From Daphnia carinata (lineage: Eukaryota; Arthropoda; Branchiopoda; Diplostraca; Daphniidae), in assembly GCF_022539665.2 (NCBI RefSeq), contig NC_081333.1, positions 8,988,971 to 9,052,970 of the forward strand: a stretch of DNA of 64,000 nucleotides. The letters are read 5' to 3'. A program made the translations under genes and the position numbers. The notes beneath the pieces are model-generated. The model was not told the DNA's origin. It searched no databases and saw nothing but the letters and a program-made list of their open reading frames with translations. Every line of letters starts with the position of its first letter. The first letter of the stretch is position 1. Below, piece by piece: positions 30,401 through 46,908 of the stretch.

Positions 30401-33400
30401 CGTCACGGTCTGGAATAGATCGAAGTTTTGCTAGTACATATATGTATTTTTCTCCTCTTGAAACTCGTGGCAAGTTGACCGACAAACAACGATTTAGTGT
30501 GAAAAAGTTAACGTTAAAAAAGAAAAAAAAAAGTACTTGGGTATTTGCGATGAGCTTTTGTGTGTCCAGCTGGACAAGGAGCAATCGGATCCGATGGCTG
30601 GCCAAAACTCGAAAAAAAAAAGAATAAAAGAACGGAAGGCATAGATCATCAAACTCTTTAACTTCTTTGAATATTTTTTTTCCGTGTTTATGCGGTTTAG
30701 AAATAAAAATTATCTTTTTTGGAAGGAGTTGAAAAATGTTTTGGTTGCGTGCGCATCTCATTGCTTTTTGACATTTGATGAATAGACAAGACGCCAGCGA
30801 GAGGGCTGATATGTTGAAATGCCGTTAAAGAAATCGATGGTAGCCAACAGCGACGCTGGATTAACTATTCGTCCTCGAAACGTTATTCCCCCCATCCTTT
30901 TTCTTCGAAAAAAAAAAGAACTGATAGAAACTCACGCAAAGCCCAAAGAGCTTTCGTTCTCCAAGTGCAAAGACTTAAAAAAAAAATGAACTTCTTTTTT
31001 TGTGAACGTTGTAGGCTATTGACGTGTTCATGTCCGGCTGCACCGTCTTCGTCTTTTTCTCGCTGATGGAGTACGCCCTGGTCAACATCCTCATGGGCGA
31101 CATCGTCGACGGCGAAGAGAGCGCCCTCAAGAAAGGCATGAAGTCCATGTTTATGACATCCGGTGGCAACAACAGGGGCGGATCGTCTCGAGTGCCAACG
31201 ACGACCAGTCAACAAGTATGTAGCCACGTTCCAATCTTAAAAAATACTGTATACGCTAAAATGTTTGATAGTTCATTAGTCTTATTTTAAAAGGGAATCT
31301 CTTGTATTCAATGAGGCCATTCCCGGAGATCAGGTTTTTAAAAAAATTTATCGTAAGCGATGTATTGATCCCGCTCGTCTGTTTTGGATATGGAACGGTG
31401 ATGTAATTCAAAGGAAAATGCATGAAAGCATCTGGATGTCATTACATCCGAATTCCAGCACCCACAGGAGGCAACAATGAGAGATAGAGCTCTGTTATAA
31501 CATAATAAGCAGTAGGCCTATCAAACATTTATTTGATGAGTTCGAGGGCTATCGTTTTTCGTGAAGAGCAATTGTAACACGAAACGACGCCAATAGTATT
31601 TTATAATTGCCCACCAAAGTTCGTGACTTTGTGTTCGCTTTTGACAGCACATGTTTGTTTTAGCTTTCGTCCTAATTGTGTTTCGCTTGTTTCCATTTTA
31701 TGGACGTGGTCCTTTCAACAGTTGATGGAAATCCAACCGCATTGCATGCTGAAGAATCCCGCAGCGCAGCCGTCAACGTCGATGCAACGATCGAAGAGTA
31801 TGATGACACCATCGATGAGTTGTTACAGACCACAACAACAGCAGACGAGATGCGCTAGCAGCCGACAGCATCACGCCGTGGAAATCCATCATCTGGACGA
31901 TGAGAGCGGATCGTTGGCGGGGAGACTGGCTGGCAGATCGCCTTCGCTCGCCGAACAACGAAGAGAACCACAAACAATCATTCCGGCCGCAGTTTCTTCT
32001 CGACATGGTAATAACACATTTTTCATCCTGAAATATTTAGATTTTTAAAATAATAATTAGTTTTTTTTCCATGGCATAACTGATAACGATACGATCCGAT
32101 TACGTGACTGGGCGATTTTTTGTCCTAGATGAGGATATGCAGTCATCTTATAATAGAGATTATAAGAGAGTGTGTACGCCATTAGTACTTGTAAAAAAAA
32201 GAGGGGGAAAGGAAGGGGAAAAAATACGAAGCAAAAGCATCTCATTAGAATCGAAGGAATGCATAAAACACAATCATAACGAGGGTTACTGATGAACAAG
32301 AGCCGGTACGAGCACCTCAAAGCTCAAATCTTTTTTTTTTTTTTTTATCCGTCTCTAATTAAAACTGGAGCCGTCTAATTTTATTAAGTGTTGAAACGAC
32401 GTGAACGAGCTGAGAAAATGAAATCATCGTCGGGGGGCACATTTTCTAAAGTGATGTATTCTCGAACGATGTCTGATCTCATTTGCATCGTCGTGCGCTT
32501 TTTTTTTTTTTAAGTTTTTGTTATGTCCTTTCATCATCCGATTTTCTGTCAAATTTCTTTCGTTTTCTCGTGTGCGGTCCTGATACGAGGACCGAATCTT
32601 GCATCTCATTAAGAATGTCCTGTCTTTAACCCGACCCGTCTGAACTTGTCCGGGCGCGTGCTGTTGCCATAGTTGCAACTGTCTTGTTAATGAACCGAAA
32701 CTGCTCCACAACCTTAGCATCGTCAACTTTGATTTACAAAAAATAATTTCATGTTCAACGTGGGCCCAAGACGAAACTCTGTAAACTCAACAGCGTTCTC
32801 TTTCCGGAGCTTGGCTTGCCTCATCAGCCAAACCGGTGTTACATTTAAATACGGTCCGTATCGCTTCCACACCGCATCGTTTAAATTAGAATTTGATATC
32901 CTTTTTTTTGTGTGTGTAGAACTTTTTGGGCGTCGGTAAACTTTAAAATTGATTGATTTATTTTTTTTTTTTTTCCTCTTGGGGGGAACATCTGTCAGTT
33001 CTTCAGGACGACATCTTTTTTTTTGCGTGTGATCCATTTCAATAGCGATCACGATCCTTCTGGCATCGACGCCTTCATCAGGGAAATAAAAGGTCGCCAG
33101 GAAAGGGTCTTATAAAAATATATATACAGTATGCCTATAGTTTTTTGTCAATTTCGATTTCTAAAGACTTTGTTTTTGATGGAGTCTTTATAACATGTCC
33201 TTTCACGTGAGCATACAGAAAATGCTTAACTTTGTCCTCGCGGGACCCGTCGGAAACTTTTTTATTTGGGAAAAGTTTTGATGGTTTTTGATTTTGTCTG
33301 TGCCCGTAGAGAGAAGGCGACAAACAAAACCCATTTAGAACGCACACTAGAACAACCTCTTTAAAAGAAATATAAATAAATTGTCAAATTATTATTTAAA

Positions 33401-34467
33401 AAAAAACTAAACCATGGAAATAGAACGACCTTAACCGTGTCGCTAAGTACTTATTGAGCGCGTATAAATGATGCGTTTGTATACGTGAAAAGATAGCGCC
33501 CGTCTTACATTGTGTGTCTATAAAACCGTGCGTGATTGGTATTTGGGAGATTGGGTCGGCCTACGTGTGTAGACCGGAAGTAGGAATTACAGTCGTACGC
33601 GCTGCAGCGCGCACAAGAGCACAATAAAAGTTAAAGTATTTATATACAATGTATATATGTACGTCCTAGTAAGGATCATAAAAGTGATCTTCTAGATGAA
33701 AGAAAGGGAAGTGTATGAGAAGAAAGTCATTATTCCGGTTGAGTGCATTCGTTCGAGGATCTAAAGGATCATTGAATTTTTTCAATCAGGAATTGTCGTC
33801 TGCATTTGCCTTCCATATTTGATTGATTTTGTTTTTGAATTCGCTCCCTTTTTATTGTGCTCTATAACGACAAACAGCTTGCCGTCAGCAAGTGCAAGAG
33901 ACGAGCCTCCAATTGAGTCAACAATTGAACGCCATTTTGCCGTCGGCGGAGGATTGTCCAATTTCGCCACAAACGCCGTCCATCTGCACCGCAGTCCAGC
34001 GTAAGAAAAGCAACACAATTGGACATCCAGCGACAACGGAGAACGGTCGCCTGCCTCTTATTTCTTCCCTCCATTCCGGTACACCCATTTCACCATTAAC
34101 ATATAAATTCAACATTAAAAAAAATAATAAATAAATGTTTTCTTTTAAAAATGAAGCTGGAAAAACAGCGGACCCCGGTGGTAATCATTCTAGGCCGACC
34201 ATATCAGCGGCCAGCCCTCCAGCGACGCCGGGACGTCGGGCACAACACCAGGCGCACGTTCACGGCCATCAATTTCAGAGCCCCAATAGCCCGATGAGCT
34301 CGCTCAATCTCGCGCAATTGCGTCGGGCCAGAGCTATTGCCGTCGATCGGATTTCCCGCACCTGCTTCCCGCTCAGTTTCTTTCTCCTCAATGTTATCTA
34401 TTGGTCGGTTTTCCTCAATAGCGGAGACGACCTTAATCTTCCTCCACAAAGCGCCGGCCAGCCCTGA
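24428..34467 (+). CDS. pHCl-1: pHCl-like Cys-loop ligand-gated chloride channel subunit
   Basis: Eleven exons join in phase: 24428-24585, 25908-26188, 26548-26615, 27192-27418, 28565-28647, 29031-29165, 29249-29478, 31015-31215, 31722-32007, 33878-34078 and 34157-34467, giving 726 residues. Exon 1 encodes a hydrophobic signal peptide (PLAFLMLLFPSSLVVV). The extracellular domain has a Cys-loop (C252, 13 residues, C266) and the second disulfide pair (C311, C322) seen in GluCl, GlyR and pHCl subunits. M1 lies near residues 333-357. M2 begins PARVTLGVTSLLTL, where the PAR motif marks anion selectivity. M3 covers 395-420 and M4 688-711. From HVTVMSLDSIDESSM through LMEYALVNILMGD the sequence follows the arthropod pHCl (CG44099) family more closely than GluCl, HisCl or Rdl, as far as I can recall those sequences. 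pHCl channels are proton-modulated chloride channels of neurons and gut. The M3-M4 loop is long and Ser/Gln-rich. Exon 3's acceptor has a weak pyrimidine tract. Confidence 0.88.
27750..27763 (+). repeat. G14 homopolymer in a channel-gene intron
   Basis: An uninterrupted run of 14 G follows GGGGAAAGT in the intron between exons 27192-27418 and 28565-28647. It could form a G-quadruplex on the sense strand, and it is an error-prone site for sequencing. Confidence 0.85.
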
Positions 34468-37400
34468 ATTGCAACTTTAAAGAAAAACAGATTCGTTTTT
34501 TTTTTTGGAATGAGTTTTTAATATGCATAAGACTTTACACAAGTTACTATTTACATTTAAAAGAAATTTGCATAATTTATCATATAAGACAATAGTAGTA
34601 CTCACTACGTTACAATTATTACTTTTAACTCTATTTACACCCATACACACACGTAACATCACAATTTGCAAAATAGGGATTTTATACTTACGATTTGCAT
34701 ATATAGTCGAAAATGTTCCTTTTCGCCACCTATAGACGAATTTCCACCCTTTTGTTTCATTGCTACCCATTTTGTACATATTCACCGATCTTCCACGTTC
34801 ACCATCCTCTCATCTGCATAACGTGATTAAGTTCATTGTCTTTTACTACCACACCAACCGCGTGGTGTCGAGGGTCTCAAATGTGTCCCCGATTTAAAAG
34901 AAAATGGCACCACTTTCTTATTACTACAAATGAAAGATGATAATACCAAAAAAAAAATAGACAAAATGGAACACTATATTAAATAAAATCTACAACGTTT
35001 GAAAATTGTCTTGCCATTTTAAAACAATGTTTAAAACTAGTTATTCGATAATCAATAGTGAACAACAACCTTTATGGATTTCTCGTCGATCGCTTCGATC
35101 CTCTCGGAACGGACAAAAAGCGGGAGGCTGGGCGTACATCGGATCTCGTTGTTAAGTCGCTTTTCGCCTGTGGTATTTTGCCTCGTTTTCTGCTTGATTC
35201 AACAGCGCCACCATCCTGTAATCACGTACGAAATGGTACGTGACTCAACGACATGTCCCTTGCCTGCCTAGCCGTTCATACGCAGCAAGGAGGGCCACTA
35301 GAGTTGGCCGTATACTTTTCGGATACAAGCCGTTGGTCTTGTGCATAAAGAATAGGCCAAGAAGAAAAATGTTCCAATTCATCGCCAAAAAGGCGGGCTG
35401 TGTGATTTCCTTTAACAAGGCATTCTTTCCCCATTCCTTTACTCCATTTGACTTTCGATTATTTCAATTGAGCAACCGTCGCCCAATTATGAAACACACA
35501 AGGGAAAATAACACGCTCAGCAATACTTGTGACCGTCACTTATGAGCGTGTATAGCTTTTATCGATTGGTTTAAGGTTTTTTCTTTCACGCTGTTTTTAA
35601 CGATCACGTTAGGTCGGATGAGAGCGTTAAACAAACACACCCACAGGCCCATGGGTGTGGCTCATAATAATAAAAGACTAATTCGTTTTGTTTTTCCGCT
35701 CTCCAAAACCATCGTGATTTTATGCTATTTTTCAACAAAAAAAGAAACAATTTCATAAGGGTATGAAATGGGCCGCCCTAACTCGCATAAAGAATTTGAT
35801 TTATTGCCACGTATCCGGTGAATGATATAACGAACGTGCATGGAGGCAAACAAGGAGGGTTGACAGGCTTTCTGTACTTGGACGGCTGCGAGCGCACGTA
35901 CGTTATGTGTGATGATGGCGCACGTCCAACCCGACGTGGCCAGTCATCATTAACCGCATAGTTTTACAAAACACACACAAACCTCCGGCCCCTTTTGCTA
36001 ACTCAGGACAAGCAAATATTGATTCAATCTCAACTACCCCATGAACTTAATCTATTTCTATATTAAAACGTATCCTGTTTGGATATACTGCACGTATGAG
36101 TATTTGATTATATGCTTTCCGCCCCAATGTTCTGCTACGCATACCGTTAACGTGAAACAATTCGTATTTACCTTTTGCAAGGGTAAAAAAGTAACGAATG
36201 CCTCATGTTTCCATTATAATTCAGCCGGGCAATTCAGTTAACGAAGGAGAAGAAGGTTGGGAAAGATTGATCCCTGCAAGGGACATTCGTTTGATTCATA
36301 AAAGGCACACGGTTGACAGCTCACACGATCACGGCGAGAAACAATCGAGATTGGCTGGATTCATCGGGTCCGCAATGATCCGCCCCGAAAGGTCTTTACG
36401 GTGTTTGACGATTGCCTAATCTAATCTTTATTCCAGAAATCGAACAGGGTGAGAATGCAAACAATTGAAAGAAACCGGTTTTCCTTTTCTTTGGCCACGA
36501 CTTTCCCTGACGATCACTAGGCAACGGACACTGATGCGGCCGTACGGTTCTTTGACGAATCTAATCAGTAAAAGGGAAAGTAAGATGAACAACTAAGCCA
36601 TGTAAAAAAAAAAGATAGATGGTGTATAACGAGCTAGACACAAAGCAGAAAAATCGGTAGACAAGATCTAGTGTCAGCGTGCATCAAAAAGCTTCAGGCA
36701 CAAAGATAAATTGACTTCCCTTTTTTTGTTCTCTTTTAACGGCCTCCATCTATTGTCACCGTTAGGGTCCTTCGCACCAAACGGTTCAGGTCCTAAATGC
36801 ATTTTTTTTCTTAAGGAAACGAATCGAAAGACAATAAAGTAGAACTAAAAAGGCAGAAAAAGATCGGGGCCCGTGACTCGGTGAGTGAAGTGAACCAATC
36901 AGCGAGAAAGCGGAGATCGATCGTCGGCCGAATACACACGTGAAAGAAAATAGGAAATATATTCGAGCAAGCAAAAATGGGCGTGACGAGGATTCTCACT
37001 TTTTTTTTTCATCTTCATCCATTCGCCAAAAAGATAAGAAGCTAGCCAAGAAGAAAGAGACCATCACACACGAGCTGATTGACAGTCTGATTTATCCTTT
37101 GTAGACACAGACCAACACCTCATCAGTTGACGGCAATGACTCCTCCCACACTCATCACCCTTTCTAATGTAACGTCGCCGCTTTCAATGGCTGCCATAGC
37201 AGAAAGAACTGCCGCGGATAGTCAACCGTCGTCAGATTGAATATCCAATCTCGCAAGACATTTAGTAACCCATTAGCCGACTGTCACACAAGAAGCTTTC
37301 AGCTGGCCGTCGTTGAGCGATGGAAATAAAAAAAAAAGGGAATAATAATATGAAAATAAAAGGGGGAGAAGCCAATTTGCTCACCTTGCTCTCACATCGC

Positions 37401-39637
37401 GATCAATCATCTCGCTTGTACCCCCTCCAAGTTGATTTCATTAACTAGTGGGGTGTAGGACTTTCAGCACTCGAGTGATGCTGTCGTCGTCAAACCACGC
37501 AGTTCATTAGCACACCCTCTCTTGCCAACTGCATAAGCACTGTTATATACTGTCCTTCTTGAATCCTTATCAAACTAATCTCATTTTCCAATTGGAACAA
37601 TCGTCCCGCTGCCAATGCTTTCGCTCTTTGAGATACGTTCGCTATGTGTACTGGCATATTTTCTTATAGCACGGTAGATGTTGTCAATTTCTCTATAGAA
37701 ATACCATCTACAAAACAAGTGGACTGTGCAAGATTAGAGAGTGGGAAAAAAAAATCAAGAAATCCTTATTATGCTTTTTTCCCGTTCGTGGAAACCAGAG
37801 CGAATGATGCCCACAAATCACGACCGGAACTTTTTTTTTATTACCCGAGCTCTAGAGTATATATATGTATTTCCTTCTTCTTTTCTTACTCCTACCGGTT
37901 TGGAAAGGAGAGCAAACTCCATAACACATATAAATAGCAAAAAAAAAAGGGAATGTTTTCTCCTGTAGAAGAGAAAGTATCAGATATAAGGAAAGTGTAA
38001 TTTTTTTTTTCCTTCCTCTCTCTTATGAAGGAGAGCGAGAGACACGAACATCCGGCGCGACCAGGCTCGAAATAAGAAACACAACAATAACAATAATTCA
38101 ATGGGGCTTGAAATGACGACGAGAAAAACAGAAAGAAATAAAGAAGTTGGAACGGTAGCGGTGTTTGGAGATGTATTGCACCAAAAAAAAGGGAAAAACA
38201 AGTACGTGGGAAGAGCCGGAGAAAAAAGCAGAGATGACGATCGAGAGAGACAACAACAACACGGGGGACGTTTACTAGTTGTTTTTTAAATAAAAATAAA
38301 AAAACAAACATTGTGTCTGTGTCAACCCCATGTGGCGATGTGAGATGAGACTGGGAGAAAAGAAGAAAAAGTAAGACATGTTTTCTGTTATGAGGAGAAA
38401 GAAACGGATAAACGCAAACAGTGCTACTTCCATTGACATTCGTTTTTGTTTTCTTCTTCTTTTCTGCAACCAATTTTATGGCCCATCCGGCAGTTGCGTG
38501 TGTAAATGTAAGGCACTCGGGCTGCACATAATGGACGTGCTGGGAAGAGAACAAAATCATGTTTGCGAGAGTCTGATAAAAACAAAAAAAGGAGCACAGG
38601 AATTTTGCTGGCGAGCATCGATTCTCACGCTTTCGTTTAGTTTCTTTTCCTAGTTCGACGATGTTTTAATTATTTTTCCTCTTTTCTCTTGAATAATTCA
38701 TTTGTCAGTCATCCGAGCGTGATATCATGGGAACAAGAAGCGACAAACAATTAAAAAAAATAAAGCCAGCCCAAAACAGAACGTCCGATATAGTTACACA
38801 TTAACGGACTGGTGAATTTGAAATTCAATTCTCACATTTCAAACGATCGAGACTCTCGAGTTGAAAACATTTTTTCTTTTTCAAGTCGACTAGATTCCGA
38901 AGCCGTAGACACGATACAAATACACGCAAACATAATAGGGAAAGAAGAGACGAGAAAGGAATTCGATAAACGAGGAAAGGAGGACATTGACCAACATCGC
39001 CGTACGGCACACGAAATATATTCAAATATATGCGCGCTACACGGGGCAAACATATTGGCATACAATAGTACCGCCGAAGCCCTGACAATTGCCCACCGTT
39101 ATACTTCTTTGATTGTTTCTTAAAGAAAAAATCTCTAGATTTATTTGTTCCGATGACAAGAAGCAAAAAAGCAGCCGGGTTGAGCTTCGTTGCTCTCTGC
39201 TGTGTGTTGCTTAAAAGAGAGAATAAAAGATCCTCCATCAAAGTATTGATTTTCAATCCTATCCCTTAACTTTGTTGCACACACAAAAGAAAGGGAGGAC
39301 ATATCAGGGGGAAGGGGCAGAAGGAAGAAAATTTATATTAATAATAACAATAGTAAAGAGGCTGGAATAACCTATCACAAGCAAGGTTGCCATGTCTTCT
39401 TCAATAAATAACGGGGGAAGATAAACATTCGCCGCGTTTGTTTTTTCCCCCCATGTTTTGCTTCCTTACTTTACAGGGGGAAAGATGTTTTTAGTTTTCC
39501 AGCAGAAAGTAGAGGAAGAAATAGAAAAAAAAAATGGGCTAAAGAATATCCTTGATCCACAGGAAATTTTTCGTAATGGCATTTTCTCCGCCGTAGAATT
39601 CTTTTCGTTTTCTTTTTTTCAGACACTAATGATATGG
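34468..39637. other. Spacer between the convergent channel and AGFG genes
   Basis: No supported coding exon is seen. The left end is the channel gene 3' UTR, with a polyadenylation-type AATAAA at 34982-34987. The right end, on the minus strand, should carry the AGFG 3' UTR. Open frames of 60-220 codons (for example 37892-38560, minus) are Phe/Leu/Ser-rich translations of AT-rich DNA with no recognisable domain, and I treat them as chance. Confidence 0.5.
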
Positions 39638-41600
39638 CTATAAAAACGGATTGTGAGACCGTCCCTGGGTAAAACTGGCCGTATCCTAGGAGGGGGGAAA
39701 AAAGAAATTATATAATTGTCGCACGTAAAATGCTCAGCAAACAAAACGTCAATCGCCCCTCCAAAAATAATAAATTTGCTGTGGCTACGCAAATGATCAA
39801 GACAAGCTGGTAAAGAACAAAAAGGATTAGACGTTATTTATGCTTACCATGAAAGGGTTCATTCCGGTCGAAGATCCCCACGTCTTGGGGGACAAATCTA
39901 ATGACTGGCTAGTGGAGAGAGTAGTTGCAACGCCCACCACAGGATTCGGATGACCACCGAAACCGAAACCAAAGTGACTGTTGGCACCGGCGGCGGCCGT
40001 AGGAGCTGGAAAGATGTTCGTCCCGGAGGTCATGTTCGTCGAGCTCGACAGGGGCGATGAAGAAAAATTGGCCCACGGAAGAGCTGGCTTGCCGTAATGG
40101 ACGGGTTGTGTACCTGGCTGAGTAGGCGACGCGGCTGCTGTCCAATATATGCAATAACACGCTCACTTTACTTTCCGTTACGACACACGACCAGTCACCG
40201 TGCATTCACTTACCGAGGAAAGGGTTATTCGGGTTGCTGGTTGAAGACGTGAAAGAAGACGACCACGCACCAGGCGCTTCGACCGCATTGTTGGAAAACA
40301 CAGACTCGCAATGAGTAGGTGGAACGGCGGCTTGAGCGGTTCCGGCATTCCAAGAAGGATTCCAATTAGGCGAGGCAGCCAAAACGGTTGGTTCGCTTAC
40401 TGCTGGCGCTGTTTGTGTCGTGAACATAGCGTCGAGGTCTTTTAAGGCAGAATAGCGGTCCTCTGCAGGAGCTACGTTGACGTTCAATGCCCCAACTTTC
40501 GGTGGACTTGTCATGCCATTGACCGCTCCGGTTTGGACCTGATGCGTAACAGCCGGCACAGCAATCGTTTTCTGTGGCGAAGTTTCTAGCAAATTATAAG
40601 CAAACAAAGAATTGGTTAAGACTGTTAGTTGTGTGGAATAAAGAATCTAACGAGAGATATATACAAAGGCATTCCTCTTCTATTAGACCTGAAACTTACC
40701 CGAGAAAAAGAAATCGGCATTCTGAAAATTGGCAAATGATGGCTGACTGATGGACTGAGGAAGAGATGAATGATTTTTCCGAGGCGAGGAGAAAGCCGAA
40801 CTTGCAGAGCTAGTTGCCGGAATAAAGAAATCTAAATCGGCAAGCAAATCAGATGTTTTCGATATTGGGGCTGAAGATATTGGAACCGAGGCCACTGCAG
40901 AAACTACAGGACGTGCCACTGGAGAAGATGTGACAGAAGAATGAGTAGGAGTAGGTTGCGATGTTTCGCCGTTCATTCCATTCAGTTTTGCTGCTGGTAA
41001 TCTGTCGGTGAGTGTGCTAGGATCGGCATACCATCTGTAACAATAAAACAAAGTCACAAATGTTCAGCATTCATAAGAACTTTTGTTGTATCACCTTTTC
41101 TTTTCGTATTTGGCCATTAAATGATCTTTGAATTTTTGGTCGTCTTTGGTCTCCGATGAAAGCTCTGCCGTATTATAATGCGCCATCCAAACAAGTCTAC
41201 AATACTGCAACAACAAATTTCAATCAAGTCAACTTCCTCAATTAAGAAACTAGGCGATTCAATTACTTCGTTGCCACGGCTCTTGAGGAATTCTATTTCC
41301 TCTGGGGTGAAAGACGCCATCGAGATTGATTTGACACGATGAGGAGGAGTTAAGCCTCTCCTAGAAATCATTAAAAATTTTGACATTTCTTTACACAACA
41401 ATAAATTTTTTTTTGAGTTTCTGACTCACAGCTTTCCTGAACACGAGATACATACAAATGAGCCAATAGTGGTGTTGACATAAGTGGGGCCTCTTTGATT
41501 GCAATCAAAACATGTCTTATTTGTTGGGCGAAAGGGACAAGAAATCCCTCAAGATCTTGAGATGTTTTTCCTCTTGCTTTTTCTTTGTATTGTTGGACAT
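39638..41600 (-). pseudogene. drongo: AGFG/drongo-type ArfGAP with FG/NPF motifs; apparent frame break in exon 1
   Basis: Exons join as 41600-41430, 41360-41267, 41204-41095, 41034-40700, 40585-40214, 40137-39848 and 39685-39638. The N-terminus MSNNTKKKQEEKHLKILRDF matches AGFG proteins. The ArfGAP zinc finger follows (CFDCNQRGPTYVN, then CISC), then LRGLTPPHRVKSISM and KYEKKRW. The tail is Ser/Pro-rich with FGFGFGG and three NPF motifs (NNPFLG, MNPFM, and terminal NPFL), which bind EH-domain proteins. AGFG acts in clathrin-linked endocytic sorting and RNA export. The oddity is that the start frame and the zinc-finger frame in exon 1 are offset by one base, which creates a TAA at 41519-41517. 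All other junctions are in phase; removing one base there would give about 472 residues. A single sequencing or assembly error is at least as likely as a true pseudogene, since everything else is intact. I class it as broken because that is what the sequence shows. Confidence 0.85.
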
Positions 41601-42951
41601 TTCTGTAAAAAAAAAATGGACAATAGATTACCAAGTTTGTTTCCAAGTTGTATCCAAGGGAATAGGTATTCTCTGGTACGTGATGGTCTCTCTTGTTTTT
41701 TCCTAGGAGTCCTAATTGAGTCATCCATTTGTGACACAGGGGAGTAGATCCACATTTTTAAATTTATAAACTATTTGTATAAACTTTTAACATATTACAG
41801 GGAGCCCCTCACTAGCAAAGACTCACAGGCAGATAGCCGCAGTGACTATCAGCACTGAGAGAGGATGTTGAGACTGACCATCCCACTTCCTCTAGTGTGT
41901 ATGTCACAATCCAGCAAGCAGCTTTTCAGAGCACAAACTAAATAAAATTATGGGCTGGCGAAGTACTGGTATTGGAGGAAATTTCTAAGAATTTCTCTTC
42001 AATTTCATAAAAGTAACTGTTCAGAACCCTGTAGCCTGAGGCCAGGCAACATGGGTTTTTCTTTTTTATGCTTACCTCAATATTATAGAGCGGGACTTGA
42101 CCCGATTGTCTCTTGCTGAAACTCGTGATAGGATTTCCTTAAAATTACAGTGCGTGACGCAGAACCACCTCTGATGACACATAAGCCTACATTAGGATAT
42201 AATCCACTGCTTTCAATTGCTAAGACTTACCTAACAAGGAACGATAGAAAGCTTGTCAAACACCAAATTTTGCTGAATATTGGAAAATTTTCACTAAATC
42301 CGATCGCCCGACGACGGATTTAATTTGTTTTCTGCGTGCAAGACAGCACTCCCACGAAAAATACAAGTCGACTGCCGATATAACGGTTGGCCGCCTAGCG
42401 GGTGGTATACCATTCACCATGGTTCATCGGTTAACCTTTCGTTTGAAGATCAGAGGCCCCGAGTGTGAAATTTCTTCCCAAATCTACATCTTTTGTTGAT
42501 GTCCAAAATGCTTGCGAACATAATTTTCTTTTATGTAGCTTTTCTTTCTAAATTCATAATCGAAAATTTTTACACTTTTACTACTTTTGGCAAATTAACT
42601 GAAGTATATGTGTTACCTATAGGTGGCGTTGCGTGCCTGTTTATCGAACAAAAACAGAATAGCCCTGTCTCGCATTATTCATTCCTCGCTCTTTGACATA
42701 TCGCCAACCACCACACCAACACAAGAGAGTGAGGAACACCTGTTAGATGGTTATGTACATCAAAGGTGTCTACAAAGCTGAACAATCAGCTGCCGCTTTC
42801 TCCTGAAGTGACAGAGGATGTAGTCCTAGTTTTCTCCTCGATTGCGATTTTTTACCCACCACACCCGTTTGTTAGTTGAGATGCTAGCGGTGGATGAGTG
42901 AACACCGATATTTTGACTTCTCGAATCCTGTAATCGTCCGATCAAACAAGA
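41601..42951. other. Divergent promoter region between AGFG and KANK genes
   Basis: No coding exon is seen. A pyrimidine-rich TTTTTTTTACAG acceptor lies just upstream of the AGFG ATG on the minus strand, implying a 5' UTR intron. The rest should hold both promoters. Confidence 0.5.
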
Positions 42952-46641
<3,690 letters not shown>

Positions 46642-46908
46642 TATAGTTCATGAATCCCGTTCGTGCACACGTTGATTAAAAAGATTTCAAATTTTCAAAC
46701 TTAATTGGTTTGGAGCTTTCCATTAATCTTTTTAGGCAGCTATAATGCAATTCAACATCACAAGTGCCAACTTTTTGTAACATTCCAGCTATGCGCATTA
46801 GAATATTCGAGACTCAATAATAAAAAATCTAGTACATAAATTTACAAAGCAGTTCACTTGTTTATTGAATTTACTGGCACAGTGTGACTAGTGAAACGAA
46901 TGAGTGCT

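Noticed and set aside
37892-38560. 222-codon minus-strand open frame
   Set aside because: The translation is Phe/Ser/Leu-rich from AT-rich repeats, with no domain, exon partner or promoter.
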